From NCBI RefSeq assembly GCF_003363715.1, contig NZ_QREV01000044.1, forward strand, positions 1-44,059: a DNA stretch of 44,059 nucleotides. The letters are read 5' to 3'. Positions 25,071 to 33,613 of this stretch are shown piece after piece (position 1 is the stretch's first letter; each line of letters opens with the position of its first letter). A model generated the notes under the pieces. That model did not search any database. It was not told the DNA's origin and worked only from the letters and a program-made list of their open reading frames with translations. Source of the DNA: Parabacteroides acidifaciens. Lineage in GTDB: Bacteria > Bacteroidota > Bacteroidia > Bacteroidales > Tannerellaceae. A program made the position numbers and the translations under genes.

Positions 25071-26480
25071 TTACATTTTGCCTCGCAACGGAACACTGAT
25101 TCCCATATAGAGATTCGTTGCATTGCCGCTTACCGGAAGGAACTGGGGAGTTACTTTGGTAAACATATAGTCGGAACCGATGAAGAAGTTGATCCATGAC
25201 GGAGTAAAGTTCAACGCCAGACCGTATGTCTTGAATTTACTGTGGATAAATGAGTAACTCAATGTTGCTTCAAACCATCTGATCAGACGGTAATTGGCTG
25301 AAACAGTCAACTCCGTATAAGCTTTCGGAGAATACAAACGCGTAGAAGAAAGCAAGCCGAAGCCCAACTTATTTTCCAACATACGGTATTCACCCCCGAT
25401 ATTGATCGTAGAACGCAAGCGGGTGGTACGTCCTTCCGATGCTTTCTGCGTAAAATGGAACAGGTTCTCGAAATCGTCTTTCATCGAATTGAACTGATCG
25501 CTCATGCTCTGGGAACCTTCGGCAACATGATCGCCAATCGCCAGGTCGAAACCGTCAAAATCGAAAGTCCCGTTCACCTCGCCGAAAGTATTGCCGCTCT
25601 TATTCCAACTTACAAAACCTAAATCCAGGACCGCAGCAGACAAAGTAATATTTTCCGTCAACTGATAAGTGGCACCCAGGTCGACCCCCATACCGAATCC
25701 GCTCACCCCCGGACTGTCAAAGTCGAAGTTGCTGATATATTCACGTCCTTGTTCGTCCACTCCCATTTCCGGCACAAGTCCTTTCATGGAAGCACTCATT
25801 GTTCCGGTAGACGTTACCGACCACTTCGTATCGTTCATGACGGCACGCATATGTGTGATGTTCGCATCCATCGAGCCGACCCCCAACAGCACTTTCACTT
25901 TCCCGCCGACCGTCAGTTTCTCCGTGATCGGACGTGAATAGCCGACACCCGTTTCCAGATAAGACTCGGCATAAGCAGAGATATCATTTATATCGTAGGT
26001 TGTCCCTTCCGCACTGTTACCACGCTTCATGAACTCGAACATGGTCTTCGGCACACGCACATTTGCCAGGCCTTTCAAAGAGACGTCGACCGTCCAGAAT
26101 CCTTTTCCGGCATACCATCCACCGGAAAGAATCTGCGTTCCGAAGTCTGCGTTTATCTGGTTATTATCATTCAAGTTGTTCAAAAAAGACTCGGTATTGA
26201 CGGAGTTATCCATAAACGTAACCGTCTTCCCGTCTTTCGGGAACAATATATTATCGACAGCAATGCCATTCGTTGTATAAGAAGCATTGACAGCCCCCAG
26301 CACAGGGATCGACACATATCCCCTTTCCGGACGAAAAGCCGGGTTCAGCGCCGTACGCGCCGGAGAGTTTTGCATGAAATAAGCCGTTCTCAATTGCTGG
26401 GCCGAGGCAGACGCCCCGATAAAAGTCAATAAAGCCAAAGCCAACAAGCTCTTGGCCGATTTAATATATGTAGTATTCAT
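25071..26480 (-). CDS. DUF5723-like outer-membrane beta-barrel protein
   Basis: This 469-residue protein has a signal peptide (LLALALLTFIGASASAQ). The mature start QLRTAYFMQNSPARTALNPAFRPERGYVSIPVLG is typical of DUF5723-family proteins. Many alternating hydrophobic strands and a C-terminal segment ending YMGISVPLRGKM suggest a barrel in the outer membrane, FadL-like in overall pattern. Function is unknown. It is the second gene of a two-gene operon, 30 bp after a lipoprotein gene. Confidence 0.78.
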   Translation of the reverse strand: MNTTYIKSAKSLLALALLTFIGASASAQQLRTAYFMQNSPARTALNPAFRPERGYVSIPVLGAVNASYTTNGIAVDNILFPKDGKTVTFMDNSVNTESFLNNLNDNNQINADFGTQILSGGWYAGKGFWTVDVSLKGLANVRVPKTMFEFMKRGNSAEGTTYDINDISAYAESYLETGVGYSRPITEKLTVGGKVKVLLGVGSMDANITHMRAVMNDTKWSVTSTGTMSASMKGLVPEMGVDEQGREYISNFDFDSPGVSGFGMGVDLGATYQLTENITLSAAVLDLGFVSWNKSGNTFGEVNGTFDFDGFDLAIGDHVAEGSQSMSDQFNSMKDDFENLFHFTQKASEGRTTRLRSTINIGGEYRMLENKLGFGLLSSTRLYSPKAYTELTVSANYRLIRWFEATLSYSFIHSKFKTYGLALNFTPSWINFFIGSDYMFTKVTPQFLPVSGNATNLYMGISVPLRGKM

Positions 26481-26510
26481 TATATTGATGCAAATAGATT
26501 AGTAAATCAA

Positions 26511-27569
26511 TCAAATAGAAATCCCTCCCGTTTTCTTCAGCTTCAACTTCATCGAGATCGTCTCGCCATCTTTCAACGTTTCAGCTGTTTCACGACCTTT
26601 CAGGTGTAATTTGAAATCGATATTACGGGCATTCATCATCTTAGGCATATCTGCGGCAGTAATCTCAAAAGAGATATCCCCGCTCGCTCCCTTCACATCC
26701 TGCAAAGGGAAAGAGATATTCAATTGTTCACCAAATTCATCCAGGATCAGCATTTCGATTGTCAGGTCAAAAGGCATTTCATTTGTAACCGTTCCGTAAA
26801 TGGTTGCCGTTCCTCCGGAAAAAAGATAATCGACAAATGAATCATCGAAAGCCTCCTTGACATGTTCTACTGTCACCGCTTCAAAATCGGCAGCCGGCGT
26901 CAGAGGAGCCTCAAACGTATAACGGATATCGGACAAAGCACCGGCGGGAAGCTGGGCTACTTGTGAACGGTTACCCCATAAATTGAGCACAAGGTTTTCG
27001 GGTACATCCTTTATCGCATCCGGCAACTCTTTGTTCCGGCAAAATGTAAAACCGGTCATTACGGAAGAAGCATCCGGACCAATCCAGATATCCGGAGTGG
27101 ACGGCGAAAAAGTAAAGAAGGAAACCGGCGAAGCAGGCTGTCCGATAATATCCAGACGACAATCCAATGTTCCGCTGTTCAAGCCGCTTTCCAACATCAA
27201 ATGCGGGTCAACGAGACTCAATTTAAAGTCTTCGTCAAATAAGCCTTGCAGATCTTTCAACGAAATCGTACTGGAAGCCACAACTTCATAATCGTTATCC
27301 GCCCGGAAACCATTCTTTCGTACCTGCAACGTTCCTTGATAACGCGCTACATAGTATCCGTTTGCATCGATCTGTACAGAAGGCACTTTATATACCTTTA
27401 TTACATCATCGACCGCAATCGTACCCGTGCCCAACGGGGCAACCCATTCATCTCCCACTACCAGATCGTCCGTATCGACATCCGATAAATCGTACTTGCT
27501 ATCCACACATGAAGTAGCGGCACAACACAAGCACAGCACTAAAGACTGAAATAAAATTTTACCTTTCAT
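26511..27569 (-). CDS. Bacteroidales lipoprotein of unknown function
   Basis: This 352-residue protein starts MKGKILFQSLVLCLCCAATSC, a lipoprotein signal with the lipid-anchor cysteine. An acidic start (VDSKYDLSDVDTDDLVVGDEW) and a beta-rich body follow. ATG 27569 is preferred over the upstream in-frame ATG at 27641, because a perfect -7 box lies between them at 27619-27626. It is the first gene of an operon with the DUF5723-like barrel, so the two probably work together at the outer membrane. No catalytic motif is visible. Confidence 0.8.
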   Translation of the reverse strand: MKGKILFQSLVLCLCCAATSCVDSKYDLSDVDTDDLVVGDEWVAPLGTGTIAVDDVIKVYKVPSVQIDANGYYVARYQGTLQVRKNGFRADNDYEVVASSTISLKDLQGLFDEDFKLSLVDPHLMLESGLNSGTLDCRLDIIGQPASPVSFFTFSPSTPDIWIGPDASSVMTGFTFCRNKELPDAIKDVPENLVLNLWGNRSQVAQLPAGALSDIRYTFEAPLTPAADFEAVTVEHVKEAFDDSFVDYLFSGGTATIYGTVTNEMPFDLTIEMLILDEFGEQLNISFPLQDVKGASGDISFEITAADMPKMMNARNIDFKLHLKGRETAETLKDGETISMKLKLKKTGGISI

Positions 27570-27618
27570 TCTAAATATTCTAAAGTATTTGTCTTTCGAA
27601 ATAAAGTCTAATCGGTTG

Positions 27619-27626
27619 CAAAAGTA
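27619..27626 (-). promoter_or_regulatory. -7 box of the lipoprotein/DUF5723 operon
   Basis: TACTTTTG on the minus strand is an exact -7 match, 49 bp before ATG 27569. The -33 box is weak. Confidence 0.55.
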
Positions 27627-27776
27627 TGTAAAAGCATTCACCCGACCATACTTTTTCGCCTTGAAATTCAGTAACTCGCACGAATTGTGTTATTTCTTAC
27701 GATAAAATAAGAATCCGCAAATCCAATAAATTACAAGTATAAACGTTATTAACTAAAATACTTTAAACAAGATTAT

Positions 27777-28838
27777 ATGAAACGGACCTTCAGCATATTA
27801 CTCTTTCTTTTGTTGGTCATTTACGCAAAAGAAGGCTACGAACTGGCCACACAGGTTAATCCGGTGCAAAGTTTCAACACAGGTTCCCTCTCTGACGTAG
27901 CAGAAGAAGTGATTGCCATTCCGCTCGAAACAAATGCGCACTGCATACTAAGCCATGCCAGACTGGTCAAACGGGACGGAGACAACCTGTTCCTGCTCTG
28001 CCGGCAGCAACTTTACCATTTCAGTTGTTCGGGCAAGTTTATCAATCAGATAACCTATTGCAATTCTCTCTACAAAAACAATATTCTGGCATCCGACTAT
28101 GTAATAGACCCGGTACACAAACAGTTGATCGTTACAGACGGACAACAACACATACAATATTATAATTATGATGGTGATTTCTTAGGCAAAATCGACCTGC
28201 CCGCCGATTATGCCGGACAGTCGTTAGGAAAGCTGGCCTACTACGACGGGCACATCTGGACGACAGTCAACAGAGCCGTCCTAAGAAAAGAATATAACAG
28301 CCAATTGTGTATGGAGCAATGGTTATATAAATTCGACACGACTTTCCACAGAGTGGAGACCCGCAAGCTGACCGTCGCCGAACTGGGACGCCTCACGATC
28401 GACTACGCCCTGGAACCGGAAGTTGCCGTTGCCAACCGGCAGGTATATGTACAAGCGCCTTCCCTTCAACCGGACGAACTATTGCAAGACACGCTCTACC
28501 TGATCAGCCGGAACAAACTGGATATTACGGACGGTTATTCATCCATCCTCCCGATACGTATAAGCAGCCGTTTCCTGGTTTCCACCCACTACAACCCGAA
28601 CGACGAGGATAAGTGTTATACATTCTGTTACGACCAACAGAAAAGCCGCGCTTACAATGTGCAGGGAGGATTGGTCGACAACTTCTACGGAACCGGCAAA
28701 GTACGGGAACTACAGGCCATGGACGTCTATAGCAATTCTTATTGTTTCTACAAAAGCAGTGAGGAGGTAAAAAAGGCATTTCCGGATCGCAAGACCGGCG
28801 ATAACCCGGTGGTTTTCATCGTTAAATTGAAAGCATAA
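27777..28838 (+). CDS. 6-bladed beta-propeller protein (paralog of 20327-21493)
   Basis: This 353-residue protein has an N-terminal hydrophobic signal or anchor (TFSILLFLLLVIYA). Its opening block VQSFNTGSLSDVAEEVIAIPLET matches the propeller start of the 20327-21493 protein, and its end DNPVVFIVKLK matches that protein's NPVIFLVTVK. Blade strands such as YHFSCSGKFINQI and YNYDGDFLGKIDLP are visible. It lacks a clear lipobox. It is monocistronic, with only a weak promoter visible upstream. Ligand and role are unknown. Two related propellers lie about 6 kb apart, flanking the rhamnosidase, yaaA and lipoprotein/barrel genes. Confidence 0.78.
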   Translation: MKRTFSILLFLLLVIYAKEGYELATQVNPVQSFNTGSLSDVAEEVIAIPLETNAHCILSHARLVKRDGDNLFLLCRQQLYHFSCSGKFINQITYCNSLYKNNILASDYVIDPVHKQLIVTDGQQHIQYYNYDGDFLGKIDLPADYAGQSLGKLAYYDGHIWTTVNRAVLRKEYNSQLCMEQWLYKFDTTFHRVETRKLTVAELGRLTIDYALEPEVAVANRQVYVQAPSLQPDELLQDTLYLISRNKLDITDGYSSILPIRISSRFLVSTHYNPNDEDKCYTFCYDQQKSRAYNVQGGLVDNFYGTGKVRELQAMDVYSNSYCFYKSSEEVKKAFPDRKTGDNPVVFIVKLKA

Positions 28839-28860
28839 AAAAGGGAGGCTTTTGCCTCCC
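28837..28860 (-). terminator. Terminator after pheT-yebC
   Basis: GGGAGGC (28843-28849) and GCCTCCC (28854-28860) form a perfect stem with a 4-nt loop. The A-run to its left gives the U-tract on the minus-strand transcript, so it ends the yebC message. Confidence 0.88.
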
Positions 28861-28868
28861 CCTGTATA

Positions 28869-29603
28869 TTACTCTTCGTCTTCGCTCTCGTCTTCCTTCA
28901 TATTGTGGAACACGTTCTGGACGTCGTCATCTTCTTCCAGCTTTTCGATCAATTTCTCGATTCCTTCGCGCTGTTCGGCTGTGACTTCTTTCAGATCGTT
29001 CGGGATGCGGACAAATTCGCTGCTGGTGATTTCAAAACCGTTTTCTTCCAGATATTTCTGAATAGCGGAGTTCTGGGCAAATTCACCGTAAATGATTACT
29101 TCGCCTTCGTCTTCATCCAGCTCATCCACGCCGTAGTCGATCAGTTCCAGCTCCAGGTCTTCAAGCGACATATCTTCTTTCTTAACGATATGGAATACGC
29201 ACTTGTGGTCGAACAGAAATTCAAGGCTACCGCTCGTACCTAACGAACCGCCGTGTTTGTTGAAATAGCTACGGACATTAGCAACCGTACGGGTCGTATT
29301 GTCTGTTGCCGTTTCCACAAAGATAGCGATACCGTGAGGACCGTATCCTTCGTAGTTCATTTCCTTATAACCGGAGAAATCCTTTTCTACAGCACGCTTG
29401 ATGGCACGTTCCACATTTTCCTTCGGCATGTTCTCCTTCTTTGCGTTCTGCATCAATGCACGCAAATGAGGGTTGTTCTCAGGATCCGGACCGCCTGCTT
29501 TAGCTGCTATCGTGATTTCTTTACCCAACTTGGTAAATACACGGGCCATATTGCCCCAACGCTTAAACTTTCTTGCTTTACGGAACTCAAACGCTCTTCC
29601 CAT
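28869..29603 (-). CDS. yebC: YebC/PmpR-family transcription or translation factor
   Basis: This 244-residue protein starts MGRAFEFRKARKFKRWGNMARVFTKLGKEI and has the family blocks GGPDPENNPHLRALMQNAKKENMPKENVERAI and GYGPHGIAIFVETATDNTTRTVANVR. Conserved domain order is an N-terminal helical bundle then two alpha/beta domains. It ends in a strongly acidic tail (EEDDDVQNV, EDESEDEE). YebC-family proteins are cytoplasmic; some were described as DNA-binding regulators and others help ribosomes through proline stretches. It follows pheT by 35 bp in the same operon, so a translational role fits this setting. Confidence 0.94.
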   Translation of the reverse strand: MGRAFEFRKARKFKRWGNMARVFTKLGKEITIAAKAGGPDPENNPHLRALMQNAKKENMPKENVERAIKRAVEKDFSGYKEMNYEGYGPHGIAIFVETATDNTTRTVANVRSYFNKHGGSLGTSGSLEFLFDHKCVFHIVKKEDMSLEDLELELIDYGVDELDEDEGEVIIYGEFAQNSAIQKYLEENGFEITSSEFVRIPNDLKEVTAEQREGIEKLIEKLEEDDDVQNVFHNMKEDESEDEE

Positions 29604-29638
29604 ATTTTATTGAATTATAAATTTTGATTTATGAATTA

Positions 29639-32101
29639 TTATCTCAATTGTGCACCTAACTTCTGTTCCAGGTTTGTCTGGATCTTTTTCATGATCGCAT
29701 CAATCTGTTTATCATTCAAAGTCTTTCCTTCATCCTGCAGATAGAAGCTGACAGCATAGGATTTCTTGCCTGCCGGCAGGTTCTTGCCTTCGTAAACATC
29801 GAACAGCTCGACACCTTTCAGCAGTTTACGGTCACTGTCGGTTGCGATCTTCTCGACTTCCGCAAACTGGACTTTCTTATCCAGCAACAGGGCGAGGTCA
29901 CGTTTTACGGCCGGGAACTTGGAGATTTCCGAGAAAGTGACTTTGCTCTTCTTCGTCTCCTTCATCAGCAGTGTCCACGACAGTTCGGCATAATAGACTT
30001 CCGTGTCGATATCCAGCTCCTTGCAGATCTTCGGACTCACGATACCCATTGTACCCAACTGGCGGCCGGAAGCAGTCGTGATGCTCAGACCGGCTGCATA
30101 TATGTCGTTAGACAGATTTCCGAAGATAACCTTCTGCAGGTTGACACCCAAGCGAACCAGGATATTTTCCACATAGGCTTTCAGCTCATACACAGACGAT
30201 TTTTCGTTCGGATGCGCCCAGCTGTTATCTACGCGGCTACCGCTCACCCACAGGCCCAGACGGTAATCTTCCGTAAATTCGGCCAGCGTTTCGCCTTCCT
30301 TCTTGTTGTCGATATTGTAATCGTAGCAATTACCGAATTCAAAGAAGCGGATATTGCCGTTTTTGCGTTTCGCATTGTGCTCGATGCTTTCCAAGCCGCC
30401 GAACAGCAACGTCTGGCGCATACCGTTCAGGTCAGCACTCAACGGGTTCATCAGCATCACGCAATGAGACACCGGATAAGTAGACAAGTTATCATAGTAA
30501 GCAGAACGAGTCAGCGAGTTATTCAGAATCTCATTGAACCCGCAGCCGCAAAGCTGTTCGGAGATCAGATTCTGCAATTTGTAACTACGGTCGGTCGGAG
30601 TCTGATAGCTCAGGTTAGACTTTACGTTTTCGCTGAATTCCACGTTATTATATCCGTAGATACGGAGGATATCTTCGATCACATCCACATCGCGTTGTAC
30701 GTCGATACGGTAAACCGGAACATCAATCACCAATCCTTCCGCTGTTTCGGAAACGATCTCCATTTCCAGGCTTGCCAGGATGCTCTTAACCGTCTCTGCG
30801 GGAATAACCTTGCCGATCAGCGTGTTCACCTTGTCATAAGACAGTTCCACACGATACGGGGCTACCGGAGCCGGATAGATATCCTGGATCGGACCCGTGA
30901 TCGTTCCGCCGGCCACTTCCTGAATCAACAGGGCGGCGCGTTTCATAATGTCGACAGTCTGGTTAGCGTCCAAACCGCGTTCATAGCGGAAAGAGGCATC
31001 CGTATTCAGACCGAAACGACGGGCTGTCTTACGAATCCAAGTCGGATGGAAAGTTGCAGATTCCAGGAATACATTCTTTGTCTGTTCCGTCACACCGGAA
31101 TCGAGTCCGCCGAATACACCGGCGATACACATCGGTTCCTCGGCGTTGCAGATCATCAGGTCGCGGTCGGTCAGCGTACGTTCTACGCCGTCGAGTGTCA
31201 CGAATTTGGAACCTTCCGTTGCCGATCTTACCACAACTTTGTTTCCCTTCACCTTATCTGCGTCGAAAGAGTGCAGCGGTTGTCCTACGCCATGCAGGAT
31301 ATAGTTTGTAACATCTACTACATTATTAATAGGACGCAGGCCGATTACCTTCAAACGGTTCTGCAACCATTCGGGGCTTTCCTTCACGGTCACACCCTTA
31401 ATCGTTATGCCCGAATAGCGCAGGCAGGCTTCCGTATTCTCGACAACGACTTCGATAGCCGGAGTCGGATCGTCGATCTTGAAAGCATCCACATCCGGAC
31501 GTTTCAGGGAGGCCGGCTTGCCGTTCTGCTTCAGATAGGCAGCCAAGTCGCGGGCAACACCGAAATGAGAAGTGGCATCCACGCGGTTCGGTGTGATGTC
31601 TACTTCCAGCACATAGTCGCTCTTTACATTATAATATTCCTTAGCCGGAGTTCCTACTACCGCATCGGCCGGCAACACGATGATACCAGCGTGATCCGTT
31701 CCGATACCGATTTCATCCTCGGCACAGATCATCCCGTTCGATTCGACACCGCGAATCTTGGAACGCTTTATCGTAAAACACTCGTCGCCATCATACAATT
31801 TAGTACCGTTCACAGCCACAACCACTTTCTGTCCGGCTGCCACATTCGGAGCGCCGCAAACAATCTGCAGGGGTTCTGCGCCGACTACATTCACGGTCGT
31901 GATGTGCAGGTGGTCGGAATTAGGGTGTTCTTCACAGGTAAGAACTTCACCGATCACAAGTCCTTCCAGTCCGCCTTTAATGGTTTGAACTTCTTCTACT
32001 CCACCGGTTTCCAGACCGATCGAGGTAAGTGCTGCTGCTACTTCATCAGGCTGTAAATCAAAATCAAGATAATCTTTCAGCCAGTTGTAAGATATATTCA
32101 T
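29639..32101 (-). CDS. pheT: Phenylalanine-tRNA ligase beta subunit
   Basis: This 820-residue protein attaches phenylalanine to its tRNA in an alpha2-beta2 complex with PheS. It starts MNISYNWLKDYLDFDL and has an EMAP-like tRNA-binding domain (about 40-150, HPNSDHLHITTVNV). The B3/B4 editing domain, B5 domain and the catalytic-like core follow, then the C-terminal ferredoxin-fold anticodon-binding domain (SKFPAVKRDLALLLDKKVQF). Length is normal. pheS is not adjacent. Promoter -7 TATTTTTG lies at 32159-32166. No T-box or leader peptide is evident. Confidence 0.97.
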   Translation of the reverse strand: MNISYNWLKDYLDFDLQPDEVAAALTSIGLETGGVEEVQTIKGGLEGLVIGEVLTCEEHPNSDHLHITTVNVVGAEPLQIVCGAPNVAAGQKVVVAVNGTKLYDGDECFTIKRSKIRGVESNGMICAEDEIGIGTDHAGIIVLPADAVVGTPAKEYYNVKSDYVLEVDITPNRVDATSHFGVARDLAAYLKQNGKPASLKRPDVDAFKIDDPTPAIEVVVENTEACLRYSGITIKGVTVKESPEWLQNRLKVIGLRPINNVVDVTNYILHGVGQPLHSFDADKVKGNKVVVRSATEGSKFVTLDGVERTLTDRDLMICNAEEPMCIAGVFGGLDSGVTEQTKNVFLESATFHPTWIRKTARRFGLNTDASFRYERGLDANQTVDIMKRAALLIQEVAGGTITGPIQDIYPAPVAPYRVELSYDKVNTLIGKVIPAETVKSILASLEMEIVSETAEGLVIDVPVYRIDVQRDVDVIEDILRIYGYNNVEFSENVKSNLSYQTPTDRSYKLQNLISEQLCGCGFNEILNNSLTRSAYYDNLSTYPVSHCVMLMNPLSADLNGMRQTLLFGGLESIEHNAKRKNGNIRFFEFGNCYDYNIDNKKEGETLAEFTEDYRLGLWVSGSRVDNSWAHPNEKSSVYELKAYVENILVRLGVNLQKVIFGNLSNDIYAAGLSITTASGRQLGTMGIVSPKICKELDIDTEVYYAELSWTLLMKETKKSKVTFSEISKFPAVKRDLALLLDKKVQFAEVEKIATDSDRKLLKGVELFDVYEGKNLPAGKKSYAVSFYLQDEGKTLNDKQIDAIMKKIQTNLEQKLGAQLR

Positions 32102-32158
32102 CGCTTTAAAATTTATTCAGTAAAGAGACGGCTCGCATAGTGCCGCCAAATTGACGGG

Positions 32159-32166
32159 CAAAAATA
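32159..32166 (-). promoter_or_regulatory. -7 box of pheT-yebC
   Basis: TATTTTTG on the minus strand is an exact -7 match, about 57 bp before the pheT start. The -33 box is not clear. Confidence 0.5.
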
Positions 32167-32365
32167 CAAATAATTATTTAAAAGTCCCATCCTCAAACTC
32201 TATTAATTCGATCGGGGCTCCATTATGTTCCACTGTCCGATTCAATTCAGCCGGATTGTTGTGCGGGATCGCAAAGAAACATGTTTTATCCTAAACTGGT
32301 AAATCATCATTTATAGCTCATATTTGGTAAAAAATGAATCAATAACGGATAAACACCGATCCTCT

Positions 32366-32460
32366 ATTGCATGTTACGGTTGTATTCTTTTCATGTCACA
32401 ACTGCCTTCCTTCTATGTTACAGTTGGATTTCTTTTGTTTCACGGCTGTAACATGAATAG
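32366..32460. repeat. Word-repeat element B
   Basis: Four variants of one word occur in 95 bp: CATGTTACGGTTGTA (32370-32384), CATGTCACAACTGC (32392-32405), TATGTTACAGTTGGA (32414-32428) and, inverted, CGGCTGTAACATG (32443-32455). The first or third can pair with the last. The layout resembles elements A, C and D but the word is different. Confidence 0.55.
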
Positions 32461-32615
32461 CGGGTAGGTATGGAAGAGGCACACATCCCGCATCGCTCAT
32501 TCCATCTGCCGGGTTATTCATTCCTTTACGGCACTATAAACCCATGAAGTACTGCAATACCATTTCGCAGGCGATCTTGACGAGTCAGGTTAAGTTTTAA
32601 GAAATAGTGAACTTG

Positions 32616-32795
32616 TAAATGATGATTTAACGGTGTGTTTGCTCGTATTTACCGGACGCAGACGGGCGCAGATTACGCAGAGGAACGCAGACTTATTTTT
32701 TTTAAAACAATAAATGATCTGCGTTCGTCTGCGTCGTCTGCGAAATCTGCGTCCGGTAATACAAACGTAGCAACGCACCGATAAATCATTATTTA
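32616..32795. repeat. Long imperfect hairpin element with CGCAGA tandem words
   Basis: The 180-bp unit folds on itself. TAAATGATGATTTA at the left end pairs with TAAATCATTATTTA at the right end, then CGGTG-like blocks and ACCGGACGCAGA/TCTGCGTCCGGT match. In the centre, four CGCAGA words at about 9-10 bp spacing face four TCTGCG words around an A/T-rich loop. Similar CGCAGA-type repeats are, as I recall, widespread in Bacteroidetes genomes; their function is not established. Confidence 0.75.
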
Positions 32796-32874
32796 TTGTT
32801 TCAAATCTGTCAAGAAGTGAACTACCTGTACTGGAAAAATCATACAATACCTTCCGGATAATAAACAACGGACA

Positions 32875-32905
32875 ATTGACAATTGACAATTAAACCCTAC
32901 CTTTG
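32875..32905 (+). promoter_or_regulatory. Promoter of trmD
   Basis: A -33-like ATTG (32875-32878) is followed after 19 bp by an exact -7 box TACCTTTG (32898-32905), 25 bp before ATG 32931. This placement supports the later start codon. Confidence 0.7.
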
Positions 32906-32930
32906 TACGAAAAATCAGAAATATAGTTTT

Positions 32931-33605
32931 ATGCGTATAGACATACTGACCGTACTTCCAGAGATGATCGAGGGCATGGTGAATTGCTCCATTGTCAAGC
33001 GGGCACAAGATAAGGGCCTGGCAGAAATACATTTACATAATCTCCGGGACTATACCACCGACAAATGGCGGCGCGTAGACGATTACCCTTTCGGCGGCGA
33101 AGCCGGCATGGTGATGCAGATCGAACCGATCGACCGGGCAATCTCTGCCCTAAAAAGCGAACGGGAATATGACGAGGTGATTTATACCTCGCCGGACGGG
33201 GAAACATTCAACCAGCCGATGGCCAACGGCATGTCGCTATTGAACAACCTGATTATCCTGTGCGGGCATTATAAAGGAATCGACTACCGCATCCGTGAAC
33301 ATCTGATCACTAAGGAAATATCAGTCGGCGATTATGTCCTGACCGGTGGCGAACTGGCCGCCGCCATTATTACGGATGCGGTCGTACGCCTCATCCCCGG
33401 AGTGATCGGCGACGAACAGAGCGCCCTCTCCGACTCTTTCCAGGACAATTTGCTGGCGCCGCCGGTCTACACCCGGCCGGCCGATTACAACGGATGGAAA
33501 GTGCCGGAAGTGCTTCTTTCCGGCCATCAGCGCAAGATCGAGGAATGGCGCCTCCAGCAAGCCCAGGAACGGACTGCCCGGCTGCGCCCGGACTTATTGA
33601 AATAA
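32931..33605 (+). CDS. trmD: tRNA (guanine-N1-)-methyltransferase
   Basis: This 224-residue SPOUT-class enzyme methylates G37 of tRNAs next to the anticodon, preventing frameshifts. It starts [12 protein letters not shown] and has [15 protein letters not shown], then the SAM-binding knot region ([35 protein letters not shown]). It ends with [12 protein letters not shown] and [14 protein letters not shown] longer in-frame start at 32883 would sit upstream of the -7 box and is rejected. It is monocistronic, convergent with a lipoprotein gene 8 bp beyond its stop. Confidence 0.97.
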   Translation: MRIDILTVLPEMIEGMVNCSIVKRAQDKGLAEIHLHNLRDYTTDKWRRVDDYPFGGEAGMVMQIEPIDRAISALKSEREYDEVIYTSPDGETFNQPMANGMSLLNNLIILCGHYKGIDYRIREHLITKEISVGDYVLTGGELAAAIITDAVVRLIPGVIGDEQSALSDSFQDNLLAPPVYTRPADYNGWKVPEVLLSGHQRKIEEWRLQQAQERTARLRPDLLK

Positions 33606-33613
33606 ACACGCTT

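Larger units (their letters stand above)
32167..32870. other. Repeat-rich intergenic gap between pheT and trmD
   Basis: No gene is supported in this stretch of about 700 bp between divergent genes. It holds a TAAATCATCATTTA block (32300-32313), a word-repeat element (about 32366-32460) and a long CGCAGA hairpin element (32616-32795). Short frames here are shadows of the repeats. Confidence 0.6.

Noticed and set aside
30212-32056. 614-codon plus-strand frame opposite pheT
   Set aside because: pheT is complete and highly conserved on the other strand. The long antisense frame reflects codon bias, not a gene.
32167-32870. Riboswitch, T-box or leader-peptide control of pheT
   Set aside because: The -7 box gives a leader of only about 50 nt with no specifier hairpin or Phe-rich small frame; the repeats lie upstream of the promoter.
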